A stretch of DNA of 64,000 nucleotides, from contig NZ_AP017367.1 of NCBI RefSeq assembly GCF_001548395.1, positions 1,649,001 through 1,713,000 on the forward strand, in the 5' to 3' direction. Within the stretch, counting starts at the first letter, position 1. Each line of letters starts with the position of its first letter. Positions 7,654 to 16,173 of this stretch are shown here, piece by piece. Below the pieces are notes generated by a model, which was not told where the DNA came from, made no database searches, and worked only from the letters and a program-made list of their open reading frames with translations. The translations under genes and the position numbers were made by a program. The DNA comes from Leptolyngbya sp. O-77 (lineage in GTDB: Bacteria; Cyanobacteriota; Cyanobacteriia; Elainellales; Elainellaceae).

Positions 7654-8742
7654 ATGGGCAGCACCTTTGGGCATTTGTTTAGAATTACAACATTTGGCGA
7701 GTCGCACGGCGGCGGCGTGGGCGTGGTGATTGACGGCTGCCCGCCCCGCGTGGAGATCTCCGAAGCCGAGATTCAAACAGAGCTAGACCGCCGCCGCCCC
7801 GGCCAGAGCCACATCGTCACGCCGCGCAAAGAAGAAGACCGCTGCGAGATTTTGTCGGGCGTGATGGACGGTAAGACGCTGGGCACGCCGATCGCCATTT
7901 TGGTAAGAAACAAAGACGCGCGATCGCAAGACTATGACGAAATGGCGGTGAAATATCGCCCCTCCCATGCCGACGCAACCTACGACGCGAAATACGGCAT
8001 CCGCAACTGGCGCGGCGGCGGGCGCTCCTCCGCGCGGGAAACGATTGGGCGCGTGGCAGCAGGGGCGATCGCCAAGAAAATTTTGCACCAGGTCGCCGGT
8101 GTCGAAATTATCGGCTACGTCAAGCGGATCAAAGACCTGGAAGGCGTAGTTGATCCCAACACCGTGACGATGGATCAGGTGGAAAGCAACATTGTCCGCT
8201 GCCCCGATGGCGAATGTGCCGAGCGGATGATCGACCTGATCGAACAAACCGGGCGATCGGGCGACTCCATCGGCGGCGTGGTGGAATGCGTCGCCCGCTC
8301 CGTCCCCAAAGGACTCGGCGAACCCGTATTCGACAAGCTCGAAGCCGACCTAGCCAAAGCCGTCATGTCTCTGCCCGCCAGCAAAGGCTTTGAAATCGGC
8401 TCTGGCTTTGCCGGAACGCTGCTCACCGGCATTGAACACAACGACGAATTCTACATCGACGACCAGGGCGAAATTCGCACCGTTACCAACCGCTCCGGCG
8501 GCATCCAGGGCGGCATCTCCAACGGCGAAAACATCATCCTGCGCGTGGCCTTCAAACCCACCGCCACTATCCGCAAAGAGCAGCGCACCGTCACCACCGA
8601 CGGCGAAGAAACCGTCCTCGCTGCCAAAGGTCGCCATGATCCCTGTGTGCTGCCTCGCGCCGTGCCAATGGTCGAAGCGATGGTCGCCCTCGTCCTCTGC
8701 GACCACCTGCTGCGCCATCATGGGCAGTGCGAGTTGTTCTAG
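7654..8742 (+). CDS. aroC: Chorismate synthase
   Basis: 362 residues, typical length. It makes chorismate from EPSP, the last step of the shikimate pathway, and needs reduced FMN. Conserved signatures: GESHGGGVGVVIDGCPP, DRRRPGQS, the GGGRSSARET motif, and NRSGGIQGGISNGE near the C-terminus. ATG 7654 is the natural start (MGSTFGHLFRITTFGESHG). The next gene, a Nudix hydrolase, starts 10 bp after the stop, so they probably share a transcript. Confidence 0.97.
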   Translation: MGSTFGHLFRITTFGESHGGGVGVVIDGCPPRVEISEAEIQTELDRRRPGQSHIVTPRKEEDRCEILSGVMDGKTLGTPIAILVRNKDARSQDYDEMAVKYRPSHADATYDAKYGIRNWRGGGRSSARETIGRVAAGAIAKKILHQVAGVEIIGYVKRIKDLEGVVDPNTVTMDQVESNIVRCPDGECAERMIDLIEQTGRSGDSIGGVVECVARSVPKGLGEPVFDKLEADLAKAVMSLPASKGFEIGSGFAGTLLTGIEHNDEFYIDDQGEIRTVTNRSGGIQGGISNGENIILRVAFKPTATIRKEQRTVTTDGEETVLAAKGRHDPCVLPRAVPMVEAMVALVLCDHLLRHHGQCELF

Positions 8743-8751
8743 GAGTGGAGA

Positions 8752-9192
8752 ATGAAGGGGTGGATTCGACCCATTGTGCTGTGCTTGTTTCGACATCAAG
8801 ACCGCATCCTCGTTTCCCGCGACTATGATTCCGTCAAGCAGTCTGATTATTATCGACCGCTGGGCGGCGGCATCGAATTTGGCGAAACCAGCCGCGATGC
8901 GCTGATCCGCGAGATGCGCGAAGAACTGGATGCAGAAATCGAGCAGTTGACCTGGCTGGGCACGCTAGAGAATCTCTTTACGCTGGAGGGTGAGCCGGGC
9001 CATGAAATTGTGCTGATTTATGATGCCAAATTTTGCGATCGCACGCTCTATAACCACCCCACACTCATTGGCTCCGAACAAGGACTTCCCTTCACCGCTG
9101 AGTGGAAATCTCTATCGGAGTTTGGAGAATCTGGACTCCACCTCGTCCCCGAAGGACTCAAGAACTTCATTTTGAAGCATAGCCATGATTAG
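8752..9192 (+). CDS. Nudix hydrolase
   Basis: 146 residues. The Nudix box is present as GGGIEFGETSRDALIREM followed by REEL, but the usual Gly after REEL is Asp (REELDAEI). The metal-binding Glu residues of REEL are retained, so activity is likely. These enzymes hydrolyse nucleoside diphosphates linked to another moiety; the substrate is not predictable here. It is downstream of aroC with a 9-bp gap. Confidence 0.85.
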   Translation: MKGWIRPIVLCLFRHQDRILVSRDYDSVKQSDYYRPLGGGIEFGETSRDALIREMREELDAEIEQLTWLGTLENLFTLEGEPGHEIVLIYDAKFCDRTLYNHPTLIGSEQGLPFTAEWKSLSEFGESGLHLVPEGLKNFILKHSHD

Positions 9193-9259
9193 AAACCTGG
9201 CCAAAGATCCTAGTCGGTTCTGCTTCAGCTTCTCAAAAAAACAGGTATCGCCTCTATCT

Positions 9260-9287
9260 TTAGCCCTATTCCCTTAGCCCTATTCCT
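9260..9287. repeat. Two-copy 14-bp tandem duplication
   Basis: The unit TTAGCCCTATTCCC is followed at once by a second copy with one mismatch at its last base. It lies in the 168-bp spacer before the GH13 gene. Confidence 0.85.
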
Positions 9288-9360
9288 AACGCTGGATGCC
9301 CCTAATTCTGACATCGCTAATAATAAATTCGCTAGTTCAAAATTTCCTGGCGAAAAAACT

Positions 9361-11022
9361 ATGGCAAGCCCTATTGAATTCAGTTTGTTTGCACCTTATA
9401 ACGAGGCAGTATCGCTCGTCGGCTCCTTTTCAGATTGGGATGAAATCCCCATGAAAAAGGGAAAAGACGGCTTCTTTCGGGTTAGCGTGGATTTAGAAGA
9501 TGGCGTTTATAACTATAAGTTTCGAGTTCAAAGTAAGTCCTGGTTTTTTGAACCGAACCAATGGGTCGATGTGACCGATCCCTATGCCACCGATGTAGAT
9601 GGAAAATCTTCTGAAGAAAATGCGATCGCCCGTATCAAAGATGGCAAACGGATTGTCGATACCTACGTTTGGCAATATGACGACACGCCGCTGCCTGCTG
9701 ACCACGAACTCGTGATTTATGAAATGCACGTCGCGGACTTTTCGGGTGGTGAAGACGACCCCTACGCCCGCGGACAATATAAGCACGTTGTCGAAAAGCT
9801 GGATTACCTATGCGAACTGGGCATCAATGCCATCGAGCTAATGCCCGTAAAGGAATATCCCGGCGACTATAGCTGGGGCTACAACCCGCGCCACTTCTTT
9901 GCCACCGAATCAAGCTACGGCTCCACTGCTGACCTGAAACGGCTGATCGACGAGTGTCACCATCGGGGCATTCGCGTGTTCATGGACGGGATTTACAACC
10001 ACTCAGAAGCGTCGTCGCCGCTGACGCAGATTGACCACGACTATTGGTATCACCACGAGCCGCGTGACCCCGACAACAACTGGGGTCCCGAATTCAACTA
10101 CGAACATTACGACGAAAATCTGGAAACCTATCCTGCCCGCCGCTTCATTGGTGACACGGTGCGCTACTGGGTGCGTGAATACCATTTGGACGGCATTCGG
10201 TATGATGCGGCGCGTCAGATTGCGAACTATGATTTCATGCACTGGATCACGCATGAAGCCAAAGAAACCGCAGGCGCAAAACCATTCTTTAACATTGCTG
10301 AACACATTCCCGAAACCACCAGCATTACCAACGTGGACGGGCCGATGGATAGCTGCTGGCACGACAGCTTTTATCACACGGTGCTGGCCCACATCACGGG
10401 CGATACCTTTGACTTGGAATCGTTGAAGGACGTGATCGACGCCAAGCGGCAGGGCTTCATGGGCGCAACCAATGTGGTGAACTATCTGACCAACCACGAC
10501 CACAATCATGTGATGGCGGAATTGAGCGATCGCCAAATTTTTGACGAAACCGCATTCCGTCGAGTCAAGCTGGGTGTGGTGCTGCTGATGACGGCGATGG
10601 GCGTGCCGATGCTGTGGATGGGCGAGGAATTTGGAGAGTACAAGTATAAAACTCCTGACCCTGCCAAGATTGACTGGCCACTGCTGGGCAACGACCTGAA
10701 CCGGAGCTTGTTTGAATACTACAAAGGGCTAATCGGCCTCCGCAGAACCAATGCGGCGCTGCACACAGAGAATGTCGAGTTTTTCCACGAAAATCCCGAT
10801 ACCAAAGTGCTAGCCTACACCCGCTGGAATGACGAAGGCTCCCGCGTAGCCGTAGTGGCAAACTTCTCCGACCAGTTTCTCGCAGGTTACACCGTGCCCA
10901 GCTTCCCCGCCAACGGCACCTGGCACGAATGGACGGGCAACTATGAAGTGCAGTCTGGCGACGACCAGTTGATGACCGACCTGGGTGAGTTTGAGGCAAA
11001 GGTGTTTGTTTGGAAGGGATAA
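9361..11022 (+). CDS. GH13 alpha-amylase-family enzyme with CBM48 domain
   Basis: 553 residues. The N-terminal domain (about 1-95) looks like CBM48 (LVGSFSDWDEIPM, GVYNYKFRV). The GH13 barrel follows, with region I DGIYNH (209-214), region II GIRYDAARQ (nucleophile Asp282), region III NIAEHIPE (acid Glu314) and region IV TNHDHN (Asp380). All three catalytic acids are present. Region I has Gly-Ile where most members have Val-Val. A C-terminal beta domain starts near 475. The architecture fits glycogen/alpha-glucan enzymes such as branching or debranching types, but it is shorter than GlgB, so the exact reaction is open. It ends 3 bp from the convergent pyrB. Confidence 0.9.
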   Translation: MASPIEFSLFAPYNEAVSLVGSFSDWDEIPMKKGKDGFFRVSVDLEDGVYNYKFRVQSKSWFFEPNQWVDVTDPYATDVDGKSSEENAIARIKDGKRIVDTYVWQYDDTPLPADHELVIYEMHVADFSGGEDDPYARGQYKHVVEKLDYLCELGINAIELMPVKEYPGDYSWGYNPRHFFATESSYGSTADLKRLIDECHHRGIRVFMDGIYNHSEASSPLTQIDHDYWYHHEPRDPDNNWGPEFNYEHYDENLETYPARRFIGDTVRYWVREYHLDGIRYDAARQIANYDFMHWITHEAKETAGAKPFFNIAEHIPETTSITNVDGPMDSCWHDSFYHTVLAHITGDTFDLESLKDVIDAKRQGFMGATNVVNYLTNHDHNHVMAELSDRQIFDETAFRRVKLGVVLLMTAMGVPMLWMGEEFGEYKYKTPDPAKIDWPLLGNDLNRSLFEYYKGLIGLRRTNAALHTENVEFFHENPDTKVLAYTRWNDEGSRVAVVANFSDQFLAGYTVPSFPANGTWHEWTGNYEVQSGDDQLMTDLGEFEAKVFVWKG

Positions 11023-11025
11023 CCC

Positions 11026-12069
11026 TCAGCCTTTGCCGCTGCCCATCAGGTAGAGCAACGCCATCCGCACGGCCACGCCGCTCGTCACCTGTTGCGAAAT
11101 CAGGCTAAAGTCGGGGTCATCCATTAGTTCGGAGCTAATTTCTACACCGCGATTCACTGGGCCGGGGTGCAGCACTTTGACGCTGGGTTTGCAGCGCTGG
11201 AGGCGATCGCCCGTAATGCCAAACTGCTGGTGATATTCGCGCAGGCTGGGCAGCAGATGGCTGGTCATCCGCTCTTTTTGCAATCGCAGCGTCATTACAA
11301 AGTCGGCGTTTTCGAGCGCAGGATCGAGTTCCCAGTGGAGGGTCGGCGGAATGATAGCGGGGTGGGGGAGTGGGCTAGCCTTCTCCCCTGCTTTTTTCGA
11401 CGGCGATTTCACAAATTCTGCAAACCAGCGGGGCAGCAGCGTGGGCGGGCCGGCCAGGTGAACCTCTGCGCCGCTGGTGGTTAGGCTCCAGAGATTGGAG
11501 CGAGCCACGCGGGAATGCAGAATATCCCCCACAATCGCAATTTTCTTGCCGCGCAGCAGTTCCACGCGGGGATGGTTGTGATCCAGCAGCGTGCAGAGGG
11601 TAAACAGGTCGAGCAGCCCTTGCGACGGGTGTTCGTGCTGGCCGTCGCCTGCATTTAGCACGCCGACGTGAGTATTGAGCCGATCCATTTCCTGGGCGAT
11701 CGCCTGGGGCACGCCTGCTTCTTTGTGGCGAATCACCATCATGTCCGTGCCCATTGCCAGGTAGGTCTTCGCCGTGTCGAGGATGGTTTCGCCCTTGGTG
11801 AGGGATGACGTGCCGGGGGCAAAGTTGAGCGTGTCAGCAGAGAGGCGCTTGGCGGCCAGTTCAAAACTGCTGCGGGTGCGGGTGGAGGACTCAAAAAACA
11901 GGTTGGTAATCACCTGCCCCTGGAGGGCGGGCACTTTTTTGGTGCGGGTGGACAGCACTTCGCGGAAGCTGGCCGCCGTTTGCAGCACAGTGTCGTATTC
12001 CGCTGGCGAAAAGTCGGCCAGCGAAAGGACATGGCGGCGCGTCCAGTTTGGGGTCACCATAATGGTCAT
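11026..12069 (-). CDS. pyrB: Aspartate carbamoyltransferase catalytic chain
   Basis: About 347 residues. It condenses carbamoyl phosphate and aspartate in pyrimidine synthesis. Motifs: FFESSTRTRSSFE (carbamoyl-phosphate site), EHPSQGLLDL, the second-domain KKIAIVGDILHSRVARSN, and VLHPGPVNRGVEI. A basic insert of about 15 residues (KSPSKKAGEKASP) lies between the domains. The longest frame begins with TTG; ATG codons at 12069 or 12060 are more plausible starts, and none has a strong ribosome site. It is convergent with the GH13 gene and divergent from the GerMN lipoprotein gene. Confidence 0.96.
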   Translation of the reverse strand: MTIMVTPNWTRRHVLSLADFSPAEYDTVLQTAASFREVLSTRTKKVPALQGQVITNLFFESSTRTRSSFELAAKRLSADTLNFAPGTSSLTKGETILDTAKTYLAMGTDMMVIRHKEAGVPQAIAQEMDRLNTHVGVLNAGDGQHEHPSQGLLDLFTLCTLLDHNHPRVELLRGKKIAIVGDILHSRVARSNLWSLTTSGAEVHLAGPPTLLPRWFAEFVKSPSKKAGEKASPLPHPAIIPPTLHWELDPALENADFVMTLRLQKERMTSHLLPSLREYHQQFGITGDRLQRCKPSVKVLHPGPVNRGVEISSELMDDPDFSLISQQVTSGVAVRMALLYLMGSGKG

Positions 12070-12226
12070 ATGCAATACGATTTAGAGTTTAGACCATTGC
12101 TCTACTTCCTCCGCACCCGATTCGGCAGAATCCGCAAAGTTTGGGGCGATCGCCCTTCTCAGCCGCACTCCCGCTGCCGAACCCTGCTGCTCGAGCCGTC
12201 TAGAACCCTGTCATGAAATTTCCTGT

Positions 12227-12877
12227 ATGAAACCGAAAGTGCTGAAACCGGGGATGAGCCGGATGCAAAGGGCGATCGCCCCACCCCGCCAACTTTCTGC
12301 CTGCCTGCTTTTCCTGCTGACTGTACTGCTTCTGGCAAGCTGCGGCAGCCGCACAACTGCCCCACCCGACTCTGCATCGCCCCAGTCGCCAAGCCGCACA
12401 CCCATCGCGGCATCTTCCCCAAACAGCCCCAGCCCTGGAAGCGCCGATAAACCTGCCGCGCCTGCCGTCAGCCCCGCCGCGCCCCAATCCCTCGCTGCGC
12501 CAATTTCTCCCGCCGCCGCCCCCCGGCTGACCACCGTCACGGTTTATCAGGCCGATGACCAGTGTGTGAACTTTGTGCCAGAGCAGGTGCAGGTGCCCGC
12601 CGACCAGGCGATGCAGGCAGCCGTGGGCAAGGTGCTGGAAAAACAGGGGGATGGCGACTTTGACCTGGGCGGCTATCGCGTCAGCCTGAATGCCCAAACG
12701 GGCGAAGCCACGGTCGATCTGCGCCTAGTGCCGGGGTCAAAGCGGCAAATCGTTTCCCTGTCGGCGTGCGAACAGTTTGCGCTGTTTGGCAGCCTGCGCG
12801 AAACCCTGATGAAAAATTCTGCCTGGAATGTGAAGTCTGTCCGCTTTACCGAACGCGGGGAGGAGATTGTATTGTGA
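12227..12877 (+). CDS. GerMN-domain lipoprotein
   Basis: 216 residues. A lipoprotein signal peptide ends at a lipobox (LLLASC, Cys about 39). A low-complexity Pro/Ala/Ser linker of about 60 residues follows, then a compact domain starting LTTVTVYQADDQCVNFVPEQ and ending WNVKSVRFTERGEEIVL. The domain pattern (VTVYQAD..C..F.P, TGEATVDLRL.PGS, LFGSLRETL) matches GerMN-like proteins of cyanobacteria. It is probably anchored in a membrane facing the periplasm. Role unknown; the domain is named from spore germination protein GerM, but no sporulation is implied. Confidence 0.75.
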   Translation: MKPKVLKPGMSRMQRAIAPPRQLSACLLFLLTVLLLASCGSRTTAPPDSASPQSPSRTPIAASSPNSPSPGSADKPAAPAVSPAAPQSLAAPISPAAAPRLTTVTVYQADDQCVNFVPEQVQVPADQAMQAAVGKVLEKQGDGDFDLGGYRVSLNAQTGEATVDLRLVPGSKRQIVSLSACEQFALFGSLRETLMKNSAWNVKSVRFTERGEEIVL

Positions 12878-12998
12878 AAGACGCGGAAGTAAACTGTCGC
12901 AGCATACTAAGGCAGAATCCTAAGTCAGTGTTAGCGCCAATTTCTACGTCACTCAAGCATCCTGTTTCTAATTGCTCGATTCCCCAACCATTCCTCCC

Positions 12999-13643
12999 AT
13001 GCCTAAAGCCCCCATCCTCCAGCCTGATCAGTCTTACACGTTTGCAGATTATTTCAGGCTCAACTTTGCGCCGAGGGATATTCTGGCTCATTTTGGGGTG
13101 ACGCTCCAGAAGCGGGCGATCGCCTTTTCGCCTTATAGAGGAGAACTGGATCGACTGGACAGCCTGCAACAGCGTATTGAAGAGAGTCTCCCCCGACTCA
13201 GCCTGACCAGTGAAGCGGCGCGGCGCGAGTTTTTGATTGCCCCTGTGCTGACGGATGTGCTGCACTACACGCAAGCATTGCTGAATGTAGAATACCCAGT
13301 GGCGGTGAGCAATCAGCTTAAGGGATCGCTGGACTATTTTCTGCAAACGGACGTGACAGTTTTGGTAATTGAAGCCAAAAACGAGGACTTGGAGCGGGGA
13401 TTTGTGCAGCTAGCAGTAGAGCTCATTGCGCTGGATCAGTGGATCGAGTCGGAGCAAGGGGTGCTGCCGGGGGCAGTATCGACCGGGAGCATCTGGCAGT
13501 TCGGCCAATTTGACCGACAGACACGACAGGTAACGCAGGATCTTAGCCTGTACCGGGTTCCGGCAGATCTGGAAGCGCTGCTGCGAATCCTGGTGGGCTT
13601 GCTGAAGCCTGCACCGGGCGATAGCGTGGGGGCAGAACCTTAG
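12999..13643 (+). CDS. PD-(D/E)XK-like protein, HsdR N-terminus type
   Basis: About 214 residues from ATG 12999; an upstream TTG at 12972 would add nine. The centre reads GSLDYFLQ followed by VLVIEAKNEDLERGF, the pattern of a PD-(D/E)XK core (Asp, then Glu-X-Lys on the next strand, then a helix with Gln: VQLAVELIAL). Similar folds occur in restriction endonuclease subunits and in many cyanobacterial proteins of unknown role. No methylase or helicase is nearby. It starts a tight run (gaps of 19 and 31 bp) with a Nudix hydrolase and a YgjP-like metallopeptidase. Nuclease activity is inferred from the motif alone. Confidence 0.7.
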   Translation: MPKAPILQPDQSYTFADYFRLNFAPRDILAHFGVTLQKRAIAFSPYRGELDRLDSLQQRIEESLPRLSLTSEAARREFLIAPVLTDVLHYTQALLNVEYPVAVSNQLKGSLDYFLQTDVTVLVIEAKNEDLERGFVQLAVELIALDQWIESEQGVLPGAVSTGSIWQFGQFDRQTRQVTQDLSLYRVPADLEALLRILVGLLKPAPGDSVGAEP

Positions 13644-13662
13644 CGCCTAGCCCAAATCACTT

Positions 13663-14100
13663 ATGTCTCAAGTTCATGTGGCGATCGCCATTCTGCATCA
13701 AGACGGTCAGTTTCTCCTGCAACTGCGGGACGACATTCCGGGAATCTATTACCCTGGGTGCTGGGGTTTCTTTGGGGGCCACGTCGAGCCAGATGAAGCG
13801 CCTGCGGCGGCGGTGCGGCGGGAACTGCTGGAGGAAATTGGCTACGCGCCGCCTGTGCTAGAGCCGTTTGCCCGCTATGAACTAGAAGACGTGGTGCGGC
13901 ATGTGTTTCATGGTCGCCTGGATGTGCCCGTAGATCGCTTGCAGTTGAATGAAGGCTGGGACTTGGGGCTGCTCAGCCTGGAGGATATTCAGCGGGGCGA
14001 TCGCTACTCGGCACGGGCGGGTCAGGTGCGGCCGCTGGGCCAGCCCCATCGCAAAATCTTGCTGGAGTTTGTGGAACGGGGTTTTCTGAAGTCGGCTTGA
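13663..14100 (+). CDS. Nudix hydrolase
   Basis: 145 residues with a complete Nudix box: GGHVEPDEAPAAAVRREL then LEEIGY (G-x5-E-x7-R-E-x2-E-E-x-G). The N-terminus (HVAIAILHQDGQFLLQLRDD) and WGFFGGH fit enzymes acting on nucleotide-like or sugar-diphosphate substrates. The substrate is not assignable. Middle gene of a three-gene run with a PD-(D/E)XK-like protein upstream and a zinc metallopeptidase-like protein downstream. Confidence 0.88.
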   Translation: MSQVHVAIAILHQDGQFLLQLRDDIPGIYYPGCWGFFGGHVEPDEAPAAAVRRELLEEIGYAPPVLEPFARYELEDVVRHVFHGRLDVPVDRLQLNEGWDLGLLSLEDIQRGDRYSARAGQVRPLGQPHRKILLEFVERGFLKSA

Positions 14101-14131
14101 TTCAGAATTTTCGTGGATTAGACAAGTTTTT

Positions 14132-14974
14132 ATGAGCGATGCGTTTAGCCAACAAAGAGAGCGGGGCGCAATGGGCCATCAGGGGGCGCTGGGTGCAGAC
14201 ACGGCGGGCAATTCTCTACCCCGTTCAAACGGGAGTTCAAACGGCTTAGACTACCGCATTCGCGTCAGCAAGCGGGCCAAAAACATCAATATTCATGTCT
14301 CGCATTGGGGCGACGTGGAAATCGTCATTCCCCCCAGCGTTGACCCGCGCCAGGTGCCGGAGATTGTGGAGCGGCGACGGGAATGGATCGTGCGGACGCG
14401 ACAGCGCTTTCTGGATCGCCAGGAAACCATGCCGCTGGACGTGGTGCAGCCCTTGCCGGAGGAAATTCAACTGCGATCGCTCCCCGAAACCTGGACTGTC
14501 ATCTACGCGCCTGCCCCTGGAACCCAGCTCACGACCACCACCCGCAGCCCTCGCCAGCTTCACGTCCACGGCCCGACGGAAAATCTAGAAAGCTGCCAAT
14601 CGCTCCTGCGGCGCTGGCTCAACCGCAAGGCGACCTACCACTTTTTGCCCTGGCTGCGGCAGGTGAGCCGCGAGATTGACCTGCCCTACACCAGCGCCTC
14701 TGTCCGCCAGCAAAAGACGCGCTGGGCAAGCTGCTCCAGCAAACGCACCATCAGCCTGAATGCCAAGCTGCTGTTTTTGCCTGCGCCGCTGGTGCGCTAC
14801 GTGTTTATTCACGAACTGTGCCACACGGTTCACATGAACCATTCCGCCCAGTTTTGGGCGCTGGTGGGCAAAAAAGAACCCAACTATGAACGGCTAGACC
14901 AGGAACTGCAAAAAGCCTGGTGCTATGTGCCTGCCTGGGTGGAGCGATCGCGCCCCACCAGCGCCACCCAATAA
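14132..14974 (+). CDS. YgjP-like (DUF45) zinc metallopeptidase
   Basis: 280 residues. The C-terminal half carries HELCH (His227, Glu228, His231) followed by HTVHMNHS, giving the HExxH zinc site and a nearby third His. KTRWASCSS just upstream is the hallmark of the YgjP/DUF45 family. The N-terminal 40 residues are low-complexity and poorly conserved in type, and a start at an internal Met is possible. The family is found near type I restriction genes in many bacteria, and its substrate is unknown. Here it follows a PD-(D/E)XK-like and a Nudix gene, which recalls that association. Confidence 0.85.
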   Translation: MSDAFSQQRERGAMGHQGALGADTAGNSLPRSNGSSNGLDYRIRVSKRAKNINIHVSHWGDVEIVIPPSVDPRQVPEIVERRREWIVRTRQRFLDRQETMPLDVVQPLPEEIQLRSLPETWTVIYAPAPGTQLTTTTRSPRQLHVHGPTENLESCQSLLRRWLNRKATYHFLPWLRQVSREIDLPYTSASVRQQKTRWASCSSKRTISLNAKLLFLPAPLVRYVFIHELCHTVHMNHSAQFWALVGKKEPNYERLDQELQKAWCYVPAWVERSRPTSATQ

Positions 14975-15027
14975 CCCAATAAACTCACCTCAAAGTCTAT
15001 GTTAGAAATTTTGAAAACTGGAGTATC

Positions 15028-15204
15028 ATGACACAGCCAAAGGACGCAAGCCGTGAATTGGGTGCCTCAGGAATCGACTCCAGTGGATTGCCGGAGGCCT
15101 GTTCTGGCGCTCGGAGGGAAAGGGCGATCGCCCTGCTCACCAGGAATCCCCGTGAAACCACAGCCGCACCCCGGATCAAGCCCATGTCATTATATTTTGT
15201 ATAA
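15028..15204 (+). CDS. Possible 58-residue small protein
   Basis: An ATG preceded by GGAG at a 4-5 bp gap opens a 58-codon frame (MTQPKDASRELG start, ending PMSLYFV). It lies alone in the 250-bp space before nrdR. No motif is recognised. The frame contains a HIP1 site, and its composition is not clearly protein-like, so it may be accidental. It is listed because the ribosome site is good. Confidence 0.25.
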   Translation: MTQPKDASRELGASGIDSSGLPEACSGARRERAIALLTRNPRETTAAPRIKPMSLYFV

Positions 15205-15226
15205 CCTTGCCTAAAAGGCGGTTCCC

Positions 15227-15769
15227 ATGAGGTGTCCCTTCTGTCAATTTACCGACAACCGCGTTCTGGAATCTCGCTCGGCCGAGTCGGGGCAAAGCGT
15301 CCGGCGGCGGCGCGAGTGCCTGAGCTGTGGGCGACGGTTCACCACCTACGAGCGCATTGAATTTGTGCCCGTGATTGTGGTCAAGCGGAATGGCGCACGG
15401 GAATCCTTCGACCGCTCCAAGGTGCTGCGCGGCATCATGCGGGCCTGCGAGAAAACAGGGATTCCCCATTTAGAACTGGAAAATCTGGTAGACGAAATCG
15501 AGGCCGAGCTTCAGCAGCGGTCGGTGCGCGAAGTGCCCAGCCAGGAAATTGGCGAACTGGTGCTGGATCGGCTGCAAGACCTGAATGAAGTCGCCTACAT
15601 CCGCTTTGCCTCGGTCTATCGCCAGTTTCGCGGCATTCGTGATTTCGTAAACACCCTCAACCAACTTCAGGGCGCATTGGGAAACGGCAGCGAGTCTGAG
15701 CGCAGAGGGGCGATCGCCCCTGCGGTTCTAGACCCCTCTGAGCAGGAAGATGAGCTGGGTGTCTTATGA
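15227..15769 (+). CDS. nrdR: Transcriptional repressor NrdR
   Basis: 180 residues. N-terminal zinc ribbon with Cys3, Cys6, Cys31 and Cys34 (MRCPFC, ECLSCGRRF), followed by an ATP-cone domain (about 45-135; VVKRNGARESFDRSKVLRGI). NrdR senses nucleotide levels and represses ribonucleotide reductase genes through NrdR boxes. The C-terminal tail of about 30 residues is longer than in E. coli. No nrd gene is in this window. rpsA follows after 404 bp, an order seen in other cyanobacteria. Confidence 0.96.
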   Translation: MRCPFCQFTDNRVLESRSAESGQSVRRRRECLSCGRRFTTYERIEFVPVIVVKRNGARESFDRSKVLRGIMRACEKTGIPHLELENLVDEIEAELQQRSVREVPSQEIGELVLDRLQDLNEVAYIRFASVYRQFRGIRDFVNTLNQLQGALGNGSESERRGAIAPAVLDPSEQEDELGVL

Positions 15770-16173
15770 GGCAAGCCACGGTCACCCATTATTCTGCTGC
15801 AAATTTGGGGCAGCCAGCCGCTCAATGAAGCCCTCTTTGCACGAGTTTCAGCCAGACAGAACCCCACATGCGAGAAAATTGCAAAGTTATACAAGAATTC
15901 CGCAAAAGTCTGGCTACCTGAAGGGCGACCGTGGGGTATGATAGATCTCCTAGGGTTAGCAACAACTTCGATGCTGCGCTTACAATAGAAGGCGGCTGGA
16001 ATGGCAGCGTCTAAAACACAGTATCTCGAAGTATCTGGTTACGCCCCTTTGGGTGTACATCTGTCAGTCCAGCGCTAGCGGATGCCAGCGGCGGTCGGGC
16101 ATGTTGTGCATTAGCTTAAGGAGAATGTCGGCCCAACAAAAACTACGGAGACGAACACTAGGAAACGATTAGC
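15770..16173 (+). promoter_or_regulatory. rpsA leader with candidate promoter
   Basis: 404 bp without a supported gene. A TATGAT hexamer at 15937-15942 is a good -10 candidate and TACAAT near 15989 a second one; no clear -35 element precedes either. The transcribed leader would then be long (over 180 bases), which would leave room for control of S1 synthesis. This is inference from position only. Confidence 0.4.

Noticed and set aside
12200..12697. 165-codon minus-strand frame over the GerMN lipoprotein gene
   Set aside because: Antisense to a gene with a clear lipobox; glycine/arginine-rich shadow of a Pro/Ala-rich coding strand.
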